From Terfezia claveryi (taxonomy: Eukaryota; Ascomycota; Pezizomycetes; Pezizales; Pezizaceae): a DNA stretch of 64,000 nt. Made by a program: the position numbers and the translations under genes. How positions within the stretch are numbered: the first letter of the stretch is position 1; each line of letters opens with the position of its first letter. Location: positions 1-64,000 of the forward strand of contig WHUX01000189.1 of NCBI GenBank assembly GCA_015179025.1. The letters run 5' to 3'. Below the pieces are notes generated by a model that worked only from the letters and a program-made list of their open reading frames with translations, had not been told where the DNA came from and ran no database searches. This document shows, one piece after another, positions 20,144 to 32,394 of the stretch.

Positions 20144-22104
20144 CTACTCAGCCACAACTCCCAGCCTCTCCCCGACCTTCACCTTCCCACCCCTCCTACA
20201 CTCCCACCTAAACCCACCCTTCCCCTCTCTTTTGCCCTCAACATTCTCCCCCCCTGGTGCCTCAAACACTAACACAACCGTACTTCCTAACTTAAACCCC
20301 CCAAGCTCCTCCCCCTTCCGTGCAGGCCACCCCCCCAACACCTCACTCGCACTCGCATAGCTCGCCTCCTTGAGCGCCCCCGGCCTCGCCAATTCCCCTC
20401 TGGCATGATTCGTCCTGAGCTCTTTATCGAAGTTGACGATGATGCTGCCTACGTTTGTTGCTCCGACAGGGGTCATTGTGAAGAGACCATGTTTCCACTT
20501 GCCCAAGAGTGCTACGCGCTCGTTGAGGGTAAAGAGGTTGGGTAGGTGACGCTGGAGGAATGGTGAGACGGAGAAAAGTTCCCCAGAAAAGTGACGGCGG
20601 AGCTGCACCACCCAGTTGACCGGGGAGTGGTAGCGATGGTAATCCCCAGGGGCGAGGTAGATTACACAAAAGAAGAGTTTCGTAGCAGCCGAAGGGTGGA
20701 GCGTATGCCATGTAGTTCCTTCAATGAGGTCATTTGCGACAGAAACTGTGTTTGGGGTGGGGGCGCCTTCGGGAAGGGATTCGTCAGGCGGGGGTTGCTC
20801 TGTGGGAGTTATTTGGGGGGGGAGCTTGGTGAGTTGGTTTACGAGGTCGGATTCGGAGAGCGGGGGTGGGAGGGGGGGTTCAGAGTCGGAGGAAGTTCCA
20901 TGAAGGAGGGAGGGGAGAGTGTAATGGATTCCATTGACGATGGCGAACTCTTCGTCGGGGGTGAGGATGCCGGGTTGGGAGAGCTCCGAGGGGGTATTGG
21001 TACCGGGGGAGGAGGTTCCAGAGGAGGCGGGTGGGGTGGGGAATTCCTGGCCGATGGTTTTGGAGCCAATGAGGGCGTCGAGAGGATACGTCATGCCTTT
21101 GACTTGCTCGACTTGCCCCCCTGGGCGGACCTCGCCAAAGTGCAGGATAGTGCCATCAGCAGGGGAGACGAGAGCGTTGGGGTGGGGATCGATAGGACGT
21201 ATACCGGGGCGGAGCTCGCGGTAGAAGAACTCTGAGAGGTTGCGGTAGGAGGTGAGGTCGGGATTTCCGATTTCGTCGAGATTGACGCCGAAGATGTAGC
21301 TGTAGAGTTTGAAGCCGGGGGTGCGGAGGAAGACGGGGAGGGGATGCGAGTTGAACCAGCCCCAGGCACGGGAGAAGGCTTTGAGGGGCATGGTAGATAG
21401 GACTTGGACTTGCCTGGGGGAGAGGTTAGCTTGTGTTTTTTTGATAGTCTTTGGGATGAGGTTGGGGTCACGTGGGTGGTCGCGTGCCCAAAGAAATTGA
21501 GCCGGAGATGGGCAAAAGTAGTCTGGCGCGGGAAGAAGGGGGGGGGGAAGGTGTCGTACCATGGTCCGTCAGGACGAATTCGCTTGGGCTTTTGTCCTGG
21601 AGATTCGCATTCCTCGACGGCTACGATGTGGTCCTCCTCATCAATTGGGCGTCTGGCGGCCTTTCGGAATTGAGAAAAGGCGAGGAAGCCAATTCCGAGA
21701 CCTACGGGGATAGGGTACCATTCGATCCTGGTCTTTGAGAGAGCTTGTCGGAGACGCTGGCCGAAGCTTGCTCGCTTCCCCTTTGATCCAGAGGAGCCAG
21801 TGCTGCCGCCATTGGCACCGCTGTTTGCACCAGGGTGTCCAGTAGAGTAGAGCCTGCTTGTCCTGGGGCTGAGGGGGAACCACGGCCTCCTGTGCAGAAA
21901 GGGGGTTCCCCGTAACAGCGGAGTGCTGGTTGATAGTCGCCTCCCCCGGACGCGGTTCTTTATTGAGCTCCCCACCGCACTAGCCGTGCCAGAAGCAAAC
22001 GCACGCAGTGAGGTGTTTGAAAGACGTTGACGCAGCGGCTGAGTGACCGTGACGGTTATGGGCGGCGGCGGGACGGGCATGACGGGCGGCGGTACTGTAG
22101 TCAA
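20144..22104 (-). CDS. PSD1: Phosphatidylserine decarboxylase, mitochondrial (PSD1-type)
   Basis: Converts phosphatidylserine to phosphatidylethanolamine at the mitochondrial inner membrane. Exons complement(21560..22104, 20144..21413), 604 residues; the intron (21414-21559) has GTACGA, GCTAAC and CCCCAG. The N-terminus is rich in Arg/Ser/Thr (mitochondrial presequence), with one hydrophobic segment near residues 130-150 (WYPIPVGLGIGFLAF). The catalytic domain follows (YRNLSEFFYRELRPG, ALVSPADG, GDYHRYHSP) with a Pro/Ser/Thr-rich insert in the middle. Near residue 559 is LGST, the self-cleavage site that creates the pyruvoyl group (family knowledge). The last 40 residues are charged. It is divergent from RSE1, with 549 bp between start codons. 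The splice restores QVQV...LPLKA-type sequence conserved in the family. Confidence 0.95.
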
Positions 22105-22653
22105 GGTGGGAATCTTGAAGGTTAGAATGGGAAGTAGAAGGCGGGAGGCCCTCAGGAGTCGTAGGAGACGCAGGGTGACGGCGGGGGAGGCGCCTTGAGG
22201 GCGAAAACAGGGAGTAGTGTGTGTGGGGGGGTGGTGTTTGTTGGGGATGTGTAGAGTAGGAGGCTACGAGAGGCGAGCGTATTTGTATAGCGCACCCAGA
22301 GAGAGAATACAGCAGCTTTACGTATGGGGGTGTTCTGTGCGGGTACCACCTGTACCCGTACAACATGCAGTGCATGGGTACATGTAGTAACTAAGTAAGA
22401 ACATTCCGAGTGTGCCTGATTTAGGATTCCATCTGCACGTGGCAATCTTGGCAGGAGAAGGTGCAGAATGCCGAGGGAGTTGCCAAGTCTGAATAGCGAG
22501 GGTTAGTCAGCCGCCGTATACCTCGAAATATTCCATACATAACCGTAAATTGGAAAAGCGCGGATTCTCACGACAGCTACGGCTATCCGAACTGCCCCCC
22601 ACTCGCCCCTTCCCCTTACCAATTGGCGAACGTGCTTCACGCAGTGCATCACG
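22105..22653. promoter_or_regulatory. Shared upstream region of PSD1 and RSE1
   Basis: 549 bp between divergent start codons. No coding sequence is supported. A CATGTACCC-type inverted repeat (GGGTACCACC...GTACCCGTAC...GGGTACATG) lies near 22340-22385. Confidence 0.5.
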
Positions 22654-25600
22654 ATGGCTTCCACAAGCAACATGTTTCTCTACTCCCTCTCCATCCTCCC
22701 GCCTTCGGCCATCTCCCAGGCCGTCCTCGGTGCCTTTAGCGGAAAGAAGCAGCAGGAGATTGTTGTCGCCCAAGGCTCACGCCTGACCCTGCTCCGGCCT
22801 GATGCCTCGCAGGCAAAGGTGCAGACGGTACTGTCGCACGATGTCTTTGGCATAATTCGCAGTTTGGCGTCATTCAGGCTGGCGGGCTCGTCCAAAGGTA
22901 TGCTCTGCCCCCCTGCCTCCCCCCCCCAAACCTGCATCCCTCTTTTCTGCTTCATTGTAGTGATTGTTGTTTTTGTCGTCCAAGGAACAGACGGGCAGAT
23001 CGAGCGGAGGTTTTGAGCAGCTGTGGAATCTTTCGGGAACTTTGACGCTGAAAAATCGCAGACTACATCATCGTTGGATCGGATTCTGGTCGAATAACAA
23101 TTCTCGAATACAACCCCACCTTGAACAAATTTAACCGGGTGCACCTTGAAACGTTTGGGAAATCTGGCGTCCGCCGAGTCATTCCCGGACAATACCTAGC
23201 CTGCGACCCCAAGGGACGAGCATGTCTGATTGCCTCTGTCGAAAAAAATAAGCTAGTCTACGTCCTTAACCGAAATGCTCAGGCTGAACTCACAATCTCA
23301 TCACCCCTCGAAGCACACAAGTCGCACTGCCTGGTATTTGCTCTAGTTGCGTTGGACGTGGGCTACGAGAATCCGATTTTTGCCTGTCTGGAGGTGGACT
23401 ATGGCGAGGCAGACCAGGATTCAACCGGAAAGGCGTACGAAGAGATTGAAAAGATGCTAGTATATTACGAGCTCGACCTGGGATTGAACCACGTGGTGAG
23501 AAAGTGGGCAGAGCCAGTAGACCGTACTGCCAATTGTCTGTTTCAGGTTCCTGGAGGCACAGACGGACCTTCGGGGGTATTGGTGTGTGCGGAGGATTCA
23601 ATCTACTACAGGCACAGCGGCAGACCGTCCCACCGAGTGCCGATACCGCGGAGGAAAGGTGCCACAGAAGACCCAAACCGGAGACGTGTGATTGTCAGCG
23701 GGGTGATGCACAAGATGCGAGGGGCATTCTTTTTTTTACTACAGACTGAGGAAGGGGATTTATTCAAGGTGACGTTGGAGCACGAGGAGGGGCAGGTCGA
23801 AAGGATCAGAATTAAGTATTTTGATACCGTTCCGATTGCCACCAGCCTATGTATTTTAAAGAGTGGATTCTTATTTGTAGCTGCAGAGACTGGCAATCAG
23901 TATGCCCCCTCCTCTAACCATACATCCGGTTCCATATGATTAATGCTAACCCCCGCCCATCAACAGCCACTTTTACCAATTCGAAAAACTCGGCGACGAT
24001 GACGAAGAAGTCGAATTCACCAGCGACATGTACGACCCAGATCATATGGAAATGCTGGCTCCCGCCTACTTTTATCCTCGCCCAGCAGAAAACATCGCCC
24101 TCGTCGAATCCATCGACTCACTGAACCCCCTTATCGATGCCAAAATTGCCAACTTAACCGACGATGATGCTCCTCAAATCTACACCGTCTGTGGGTCCTC
24201 CGCACGCTCCACCTTCCGAATCCTCAAACATGGCCTTGAAACCACAGAGATTGTTAGTTCCGAGCTCCCAGGTGTCCCAAGCGCGGTTTGGACTACAAAA
24301 TTGACTGCAGAAGACGATTACGATGCATATATTGTCTTGAGCTTTACGAATGGTACGCTGGTATTAAGTATTGGCGAGACGGTAGAGGAAGTGAGCGATA
24401 CGGGATTTTTGAGCAGTGCGCCGACGTTGGCGGTGCAGCAGTTGGGTGAGGATGGATTGATTCAGGTGCATCCAAAGGGGATTAGGCATATCAGGGCTGA
24501 TAGGAGGGTCAGCGAGTGGCCGGCACCGCAGCATAGGAGTATTGTTGCTGCAACTACAAACTCGAGACAGGTTGCTGTCGCGCTGAGTTCGGGGGAGATT
24601 GTGTATTTTGAGATGGACTCTGATGGGCAATTGGCGGAGTTTGAGGAAAAGAAGGAGATGTCCGGGACAGTCACATGCTTGTCTCTTGGAGAGGTGCCAG
24701 AGGGAAGAATCAGATCGAGTTTCTTGGCTGTGGGGTGTGATGATTCCACAGTGAGGATATTCTCTCTCGACCCGGACTCAACTCTAGAGAGTAAATCCGT
24801 CCAGGCACTCACCTCTCCACCATCAAGTCTCTGCATCATGTCCATGCAGGACTCTACCGGCTCCTTGGACCCAGCTGCAGCGACCCGCAGCACACTATAC
24901 CTCCACATTGGCCTCTACAGTGGGGTCTACCTCCGCACCGTCCTTGATACCTCCACCGGCGAGCTGACAGATACACGAACCCGCTTCCTTGGCCCTAAAC
25001 CCGTAAAGCTCTTCAAGGTCGTTGCCCAAGGACAAACCGCCGTTTTGGCACTAAGCTCTCGTCCCTGGCTTGGATACAGTAACCCGCTCGGCGGGACGCA
25101 AGGCGGGGGGCAATACATGCTGACTCCTCTCTCCTACCCTGCGCTTGAATTTGGGTGGACATTTTCCAGCGAACAGTGTCCGGAGGGGATGGTTGGGGTC
25201 CAAGGCCAAAATCTGCGAATCTTTACAATTGAAAAGCTTACTGAGAACCTGCAGCAGGAGAGTATTCCACTTGCGTATACCCCTCGGAAAATGCTAAAAC
25301 ACCCTGACCAACCACTGTTCTACACAATCGAAGCCGACGCGGATACCCTCTCCGCCGAAACCCGCGCTAGCCTAATTGCAAAAGCCGCGGAAACAAATGG
25401 AACAAATGGCGACACGACTCCCCCACACAACGAGCTCCCCCCAGAGGAATTCGGATACCCAAGGGCAAAAGGACACTGGGCATCCTGCATCCACGTTATT
25501 GACCCTCTCACAAAATTTCCCTTGCAAAAAATCGAGCTCGGCGAAAACGAAGCTGCCTTCTCGATCGCCGCAGTCTCGTTTTCGAGTCAAGACGACGAGG

Positions 25601-26562
25601 TCTTCCTCGTAGTTGGCACAGGGAAGGACGTAGTTCTCTCTCCCCGAAGCTCGTCAGGTGGATTTATCCACATCTACCGCTTCCTGGAAAATGGCCGGCA
25701 GATCGAATTTATTCACAAAACAGCCGTCGAGGAGCCCCCTCTTGCGCTCCTCGCATTCCAAGGACGCTTGCTCGCGGGTATAGGGAACGACCTTAAAATC
25801 TTTGATCTCGGCATGAAGCAGCTCTTACGCAAAGCCCAAGGGACATCAATCGCCCCCAACCTGATTGTCGGCCTACAAACACAAGGCTCCCGGATCATCG
25901 TCTCGGACGTACAGGAATCAGTCATTTACGTCGTGTATAAGTATGCTGATAACCGGCTTATTCCGTTCTGTGACGATATGGTCGCGAGGTTTACTACGTG
26001 TACGACGATGGTTGATTATGAGACTGTCGCGGGGGGGGATAAGTTTGGCAATCTGTGGCTGGTTAGGTGCCCCGCGAAGGCGAGTGCGGAGGCGGATGAG
26101 GACCCAGCGGGGGGCCATTTGCTGCATGAGAGGAGTTACCTCCAAGGAACGCCGAACCGCTTGGAACTTCAGGCGCACTTTTTTCCCCAAGATATTCCCA
26201 CATCAATAACCAAGACCCAGCTCGTGCCAGGGGGGAAGGAGGCGCTGGTATGGACCGGCCTGCAAGGCACGATTGGTGTCCTTGTCCCGTTCGTGTCGAG
26301 GGAGGATGTGGATTTCTTTCAGACCCTCGAGGGAGCATTGAGGAATGAGGAACCGCCGCTTGCGGGGAGGGAGCATTTGATTTATAGGAGTTACTATGTG
26401 CCAGTGAAGGGGGTGATTGATGGGGATCTTTGTGAGAGGTTCGCAGTTATGGGAGGGAAGGGTGGGGAGGGTAGGAGAGAGAGGGTGGCGGGAGAGGTAG
26501 ATCGGGGGGTAAGAGAGGTGGAGAGAAAGATTGCGGATGTGAGGAGTAGGGTGGCTTATTAA
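22654..26562 (+). CDS. RSE1: Splicing factor 3B subunit 3 (Rse1/SAP130), U2 snRNP
   Basis: A large scaffold of the SF3b complex, which helps U2 snRNP bind the branch site. Exons 22654..22897, 23062..23899 and 23967..26562 give 1225 residues, the usual length. Introns open GTATGC and close CGCAG and AACAG; the second has GCTAAC. Conserved blocks seen are [40 protein letters not shown], the junction [16 protein letters not shown], and [20 protein letters not shown]. The last of these separates it from its relatives Ddb1 and Cft1. The family folds as three seven-bladed beta-propellers plus a C-terminal helical part. The first intron (164 nt) is long for this window, and I see no extra exon in it. 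Highly confident. Confidence 0.97.
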
Positions 26563-28254
26563 GGTGGTGGGCAAGATCTTTCAAGATGAAAGTGTCGTGC
26601 ATCTAGCGGAAGCAGAGTGGGTATGATATCATTAGTTTTTTTTTTTTTTTTTTGGTTTGTATTGTGCCGTGGGGGTAGGTATATAGCTCTAATATTTGAA
26701 CTCGAGCAGTTGAGCATACTAGTATTCGGTAGATTTCTGTGGTTTGAAGTGTAAATCTACCACCATATCGTACAATCAAGCTTGTAATTTACTTTGGGTC
26801 AAATGCTTGTTTACGTTACCCTCAACTAGTATGATTTTCATATCTATACATCTACAGACTTTTGTATGAGGTATCCGAAACGGTACTTGTTATGGTAATC
26901 ATGGGTGGTAGGTAGAAAAAATATGTATGTTTTTTTTTCCTGATTATCTATCTTACTATAACTAAAAACAAAAAAATAAATAAATAAAATAAAAATAACG
27001 ATATCATATATATACTAACCCCCCTGCCCTAAAACAATATGATAATAAATAAAATCTAATAAAAGAAGAAGCCAAAATATCTCACAGTTGAAAGGTTTTG
27101 TAGGTTTAAAAGAGAAAAAAGACCTAATCTTTTTTTTTTTTTTTTTTTTTTTTTTCCCTCTATTTTAAAAGGGGGGTGATTGATAAATCTGTATATAGGG
27201 TTGGTTTAAAAGTATACGTTAGTCTGGTTGGCACAAGCCCTCCGCTTAATAATGGAGGGCTCATTGGTGGAAAACTCAAACCTTCTTCCAAGCTATGTAC
27301 GGGTGCTGTCTCAACGGCCTCTCACGTCACGTATATAGGTATGCCTTTTCGTCATACAGGGTACTTTACGTTGAGCCTGTAGGAATGGCAGTGAGATAAA
27401 CTTCTTGTTAGCCGAATGTGGGGAAATGGAGGGGGTGTCGAAATGTCACTGCAGGTGGAACATACATGAGCCCATAGCCTCGTGTATGATAGCTCTAGTC
27501 CATTTGAACTGGACTTGGTATTCAAGGAAATACAACTGTCCACAGCTTGCAGAGGGCACAGTTCTTGTCCCTTTGAATCATCCATAGCTAGTGAATTGGG
27601 ATTGATATGAACATTGTCCTTCGAATAATTTTCTGCTGGCAGTGCAGCTGAACTTCTACACATCCTAAGACGATCTATTGGTACTACGAGAGCCTAGGTA
27701 AAGCCCCCTTGAAGGCCCAAGGTAAGTAGATATTGACATCGACAGGAGCTACTTATAGGCAGCGAATGTAGAATACGATGAGAAGTGGGAAAGAAGCTGT
27801 TCGAGTTCTCGATGATTTCGAGGACAGAGGGCCCCGGCCAACAGTATATCCAGGGGCCTCCTAAAGTCCCTGTGCCCATATCAAAATCACACTTGAGGGC
27901 CAAAATTGTAGTCTGCTTACTGAAATTGGTATTTGGGAGACTGCATGTTAAAAATCTCTAGATTGGGCAGTTGGTGATTATCACGCTAACTGTAGTTAGA
28001 ACGATGTTAGTGGAATATTAGTGTCAGTTACTTTGCACTAGAATTTGGAATTGACTACTTGTATCCTGAGGTGAACAGTATACACCCAATTTAAACTACT
28101 AAGTTCTCGGGCTGCCGAATGGTGTGTTCGTGGTTACATTATATTCATTACTCGAGGGCACAAAAATAAAGATAGCTCGCGACAATGTGGACCCCATACA
28201 ATACACAATCCACAATTTGAAAAAAGGATGAGGTTCTTTCTTTCAAGGATCCAA
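26563..28254. other. Gene-free stretch with T/A tracts and one MITE-type terminus
   Basis: Poly-T near 26636-26653 and 27130-27155, an A/T-rich zone 26930-27060, and at 27220-27240 TAGTCTGGTTGGCACAAGCCC, the terminus shared with the MITE at 42899. No second terminus was found nearby. Short frames at 27405-27903 show no family features. Confidence 0.6.
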
Positions 28255-29019
28255 TCAGTCATCTTCTCCCCCACTGGCAACACTCTCATCTCCGCTCTCA
28301 ATTTCACTCTCCAATGCACTCTCTCTCGGCTCTAACTCATCCAAATCCTCCAACTGCGCTCTCGTGGGAATCCTCGGCAATGCAATATCACACACCCTGT
28401 CCTTGGTCAATAGGTCATCAATAAACTCATCCATATAGGTCAACCTAAACCCAGCCTGCCCTCTCAACTTCAGTTTCCTATAATCTCCTAATAGTGGCTC
28501 TAGTGTCTTGAAAATATCCACCGCAGACCATGTAAGCCTGATATAGAAGGCTGCTAGGGCGCGAAGGTACTTGAAGTCTGTGTCGTGAAGGTACTCCAGA
28601 ACGATTTCCCGCTCGGGCATAAGTTGAAGGAGCTTGAATACCAGGCAAAGGAAGGGGGTAGGTTTTTGGTTCCCGTACTGGCCGCCGATGTAGGTGAGCT
28701 CGACAGCGCGGTCTAAGAGTGTTGCGGCTGGGAGTGATGTTAGTCTGGGTTCGTGAAGTTAGTCGGGTGCAATTGGGTCATATATGGCGCTTAATGAGGG
28801 CTCACAATTTAAGCCAAAGGTCTGTTCCTTCCAGTATAGCGACTCGAAGATACGCTCTCTAAGATTCGAGTTAGCATGTCCGTTATCGGGGGTCGGCAAA
28901 GGATCGAAATACCGTATAATTTTCTCAACTAGTAAAAGAGGATTAACACCATGTACAGTAGTGCCTTCGTAAAGACCACGACTGTCCAACATGGACTTCG
29001 CATCAGCTAAATGTGCCAT
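28255..29019 (-). CDS. PRP38: Pre-mRNA splicing factor Prp38 (tri-snRNP)
   Basis: Needed for spliceosome activation as part of the U4/U6.U5 tri-snRNP or B complex. Exons complement(28913..29019, 28806..28858, 28728-adjacent exon 28255..28727), 210 residues. The two introns (54 and 78 nt) have GTATTT/GCTAAC/TTAG and GTGAGC/ACTAAC/CCCAG. Splicing joins NPLLLVEKIIR to ERIFESLYWKEQTFGLN and then to TLLDRAVELTYIGGQYGNQ, the signature of the family. Later blocks are EIVLEYLHDTDFKYLRALAAFYIRLT and GFRLTYMDEFIDDLL. The start at MAHLADAKS was chosen by family N-termini; an upstream in-frame ATG at 29049 would add ten residues. The C-terminal tail is acidic. It is divergent from ISY1, another splicing factor. 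Confidence 0.96.
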
Positions 29020-29177
29020 TGTTCTCCTGGTGGAAGATGTTTTGTGCATGAGGCTTAGTGAATTTGGTGGTCAGTTGTTGGAGCTTGCATGCCAAGCTTC
29101 GCTCATTTATCCATGCCAAGCCAAAACACAATGTAGCTCTCCTCCGTGACAACTCCGCCAATTCAGACATCGTCAAT
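29020..29177. promoter_or_regulatory. Very short bidirectional promoter, PRP38 / ISY1
   Basis: Only 158 bp separate the start codons of two spliceosome genes transcribed in opposite directions, so one region must drive both. No TATA motif was seen. Confidence 0.7.
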
Positions 29178-30099
29178 ATGGCCAGAAACAGTGAGAAGGG
29201 TAGGTCTTCGTCCAAAAACTCCGTCCGAAGCTATTGCTAACGGCCTCTCAAATAGCCCAGTCTATGCTGTTTCGCTTTCGCGAACAGCAAGCTGCTGACC
29301 TTGGAATTATTGATGCCGGAAGGACAAGGTATGGACGAACATTTCTCGATTGAAAGCAGCAGGAGAAGGCTTATAGGAGATGTAGACGTCCAAAAGTCAT
29401 CACCGAAGTTAATTCTATCCCCTCGTGCGAAAAATGGCGGGGGCAAGTGGTCAAAGATATTTCGCGGAAGGTCTCAAAGATCCAAGATCGTAAGCTGTCG
29501 TACCACCTCCTCATCTATGCAGCCGATTTACTGACACACGTGCGCTCATTACAGCATCCCTATCCGACTACCAGATCCGTGACCTGAACGATGAAATCAA
29601 TAAGCTAATGCGCGAGAAACACATGTGGGAGGTCCAGCTTCGAAATCTCGGTGGCCCGAATTACATGCGCTTCGCACCAAAGATATATGATGATGAAGGG
29701 CGCGAGGTCCCTGGGAACCGTGGATACAGGTACTTTGGTCGAGCGAGGGAGCTTCCCGGTGTCAGGGAGCTGTTCGAAGAACTAAAACCGAAGCCTAAGA
29801 ATACTGAAGTGGAGAAGAAGGCAGCTGAGTCGATCAGGAAGTTTGTGGATGCAGATTATTACGGATACAATAGAGATGAAGAAGATGGGGTACTGCTAGA
29901 GTATGAGCGGGAAAAAGAGGAAGAAGCAAAGAGAAACACTTTGGAGAAGGGTGGTGGTCCAGGTGGAGGTGGAAGTGGAGAACCAAGAGCCGAGTGGGCA
30001 CCGATTGCAGATGGATGGAAAGTGCCCGGGAGAGAGGAGGTAATGGAGCACCTACTAGAAAGGAGAAAGAGCAAGTTACTGCAGAAATTGGGTTCATAG
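29178..30099 (+). CDS. ISY1: Pre-mRNA splicing factor Isy1 (Prp19/NTC complex)
   Basis: Isy1 is a Prp19-associated complex component, placed near the spliceosome active site and linked to first-step fidelity. Exons 29178..29199, 29256..29328, 29377..29489 and 29555..30099 give 250 residues. All introns are 48-65 nt with GT..AG ends. The spliced N-terminus reads MARNSEKAQSMLFRF, then IIDAGR, RPKVITEVNSI and EKWRGQVVKDISRKV, followed by SLSDYQIRDLNDEINKLM and HMWEVQLRNLGGPNYMR, all diagnostic. The first coding exon is only 22 nt. The C-terminal half has an acidic/charged helix and a Gly-rich linker. The divergent neighbour is PRP38. Confidence 0.97.
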
Positions 30100-30222
30100 C
30101 TATTCACGCCTTGATTTGGGAGTAAGTATAGGGATTGCATATCATAAGTGTTACATTTTACGATGCTTTGTCTCCAGCTTGTTGTGTACTTAGGAAATGT
30201 ACAATAGTATCTGCAAAGGGTT

Positions 30223-31415
30223 TCATTGATTAGCCACATTTCTCGCTCTCTGTGCTTCCAGTCTTTCTGCCTTGGCTTCCTTCTTTAATCTGGTATTACT
30301 CTTTCCCGCTGATTCCTCTTCCTCCAGCCACCGCTGATACGCATCTTTATCTACGGGGTCAAGCATAAATCTCCCCAGAAGACCATTCCTGAAGCGTCCC
30401 ACTATCCACAGTGCCGTAGCTTCTAAGTCGGGCTCTCCGCCTTTCATAAGACGTCCTGTATCCTTCCCAACTTTCGCTAGGAAGTCCAGGATGTTGTTGG
30501 TGGGCTCATGGTACTTTTTGTAAATCTTGGGGTCTTGTAGGTTCATCCTGTAGAGGAGGTAGTCCGCAACTGTCACTGGGGGAATAATCGTGTCCTTAAC
30601 GCACCCCACTAGCGCCAGCTTCAACATGGTTTCTGAGTTTGGAACGTATGGCACAAAAACACCTTCATCGTGTTAGCTTAATTAACAGATTATGGCCCAA
30701 CCTTGTAGCGGAAGTAAGAAGCACCTGGTGAATCAATCAGATATATTAGTGGATCCTCACTGACTTTAACGGAGGTTGCAATCTTCCTCGTAACCCCAGG
30801 CTGCCCACCAGTGATTGCAGCCTTTTTCCTTTGCACCCCAACGCGACGCAATGCGTTCAGTAAGGATGATTTCCCAACGTTAGGCATCCCGACAATAAGC
30901 ATTCGAGAGCCGGTGAGATTGTCGACCTGCTTTGCCGTTTCTAGAAGACTCAGCAATTGTCTCACCAGCTTGGAATGGTAAATACAAACTTCGTGCATAG
31001 GTAAGAATCTTCTTGGCATCAAAGGAGTTGTTGACGTCCGAAAACATGACCTTATTCGGGGAATGCCATTTAACTATCGCCTTTTTTTGCTACAACAACC
31101 CAGCCAATCAGCCTCATGAGCCCCGTTCACTTCGTTTCATCGAGACGAGTACAAACAAACCATCTTATCCAATGTTCCTTGAGTCAAATCCTTCTTAGTA
31201 TACACCATCAACCGTTCCCTTCCAGCCAATGCCTTTTCAAACATTGGGTTCCGTGAGGACAATGGCACCCGGTGGTCCCTGCATTCTATTATGAGCTCCA
31301 CAGTGGAAAGCATCTGGCTCATTTCGGTAAGAGCAGCTTGGTGGTGACCAAGAAAGTATGACCGAACGAGAGAGTCGAGCTGGGGGTAGGTGGGCCGTGG
31401 GACGAAGACTGCCAT
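30223..31415 (-). CDS. MTG1: Mitochondrial ribosome-associated GTPase Mtg1
   Basis: A circularly permuted GTPase (YlqF/RbgA family) that helps assemble the large mitoribosomal subunit. Exons complement(31161..31415, 30990..31089, 30725..30940, 30223..30662), 336 residues. The motif order is permuted as expected: G4-like TKKD comes first (Thr where Asn is usual), then G1 GMPNVGKS, then a G2-like Thr in GVTRK, then G3 DSPG. The third intron uses a GTGCTT donor and gives DSPGVFVPYVP across the junction, exactly the family sequence. The second intron (49 nt) uses GTTTGT and CTAG. The C-terminus is Lys/Arg/Glu-rich. It lies tail-to-tail with ISY1, 123 bp apart. Confidence 0.95.
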
Positions 31416-31580
31416 CGCAAGGGAGGTACAGTATTAGATCTATATGGAAGAACTGCCAGGCTAAAGTATTGCCCCGCGGGAAGGACGTTCAAACTCCGCG
31501 CACACATCTCCGGGACACATTCATCATCTAGTCTCATGCCAAGACTCTGGTCGTTCTCGCGTTGCCTTAGAGATTCATCA

Positions 31581-32211
31581 TCACGCAAGCATTTTGGCCC
31601 AGGCCTTTAAACTTTCACGGCCGGGGTTGTCTGGGGTATGATATTCCGAAGGACGTCCGAAGACACCTCGCCGACCTAGACTGGAGTCAGCATCCTTACG
31701 AAGAGGATCAGTTAATGAATTCCTCGTCCAGGTAGCATTACCAATTTGCAACATTAATTGTATACCATTGCTGGAGGCGACATTTGTCGCTCCAGTTGGC
31801 CGCGATCCTCTCAACCGGCGGGCCATTCTTGGTAGCTAATGGCCACTGCCTGGGTAAATAATACCCCCGCGTGCGCGCCCCGCTGCCCTCCAGTGGACGC
31901 GGTCCTTGGGATGAGACATATTCAACATCCAGGCCTAGAATATTCCACATACCTGGTACAGTCTCACATGTAGTCATATTAAGGCCAGATGCAATGAGTG
32001 AATTCCTTAGACGATGTCATTGGGCAATTGCCGACAGAGCTCCCAACAGCTCGCCGTTGCCCCGCGCACCCAGTCTACGTCTCTTGTTCGGAGAGGAGAT
32101 GAGTGGATGCATCTGAGGAATGTGGCAGGTTTTCTCAAGACGAAACACTCTGGATACAGGAGGGTGTATGATCATCATTTGTATAACCAGGGCCCCACCC
32201 GCTCGACCCAA
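31581..32211 (-). CDS. Possible small spliced gene, unrecognised
   Basis: Three overlapping minus-strand frames look partly protein-like: 32017-32211 (Arg-rich end RRRLGARG), 31738-31977 (GLDVEYVSSQGPRPLEG, then YYLPRQWPLATKNG) and 31581-31826 (RRLRGSRPTG..., RRGVFGRPSEYHTPDNPG). A basic, short protein of a mitochondrial ribosomal or assembly type would fit, but I found no motif and could not settle the splice sites. It lies between MTG1 (same strand) and transaldolase (opposite strand). Treat the limits as approximate. Confidence 0.3.
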
Positions 32212-32394
32212 CTTGAAGTGAATCCGAGTAACTAGCCGTTAGTAGAAGTCTCTTAGCTCACATCATCCTGCTCCTGATTTTCATTCTTAAGCTCAACAGG
32301 CCCCTCATTTCATCACCAGTAACGAACCTGAGCCCTGACCCTGACACAAGGCACCTTTAACGAATCAACACAATATCCGAAATCAACAATCAAA

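Noticed and set aside
20591..21235. 214-residue Gly-rich plus-strand frame
   Set aside because: It is antisense to PSD1 and has no family features.
30655..30724. MTG1 third intron starting at GTTGGG after RYK
   Set aside because: It leaves the wrong phase; the GTGCTT donor restores DSPGVFVPYV.
30690..31022. A 21-nt intron in MTG1 (GTTTGT...CCAAG)
   Set aside because: Too short to splice; a 49-nt intron with the same donor and a TCTAG acceptor keeps the frame and fits better.
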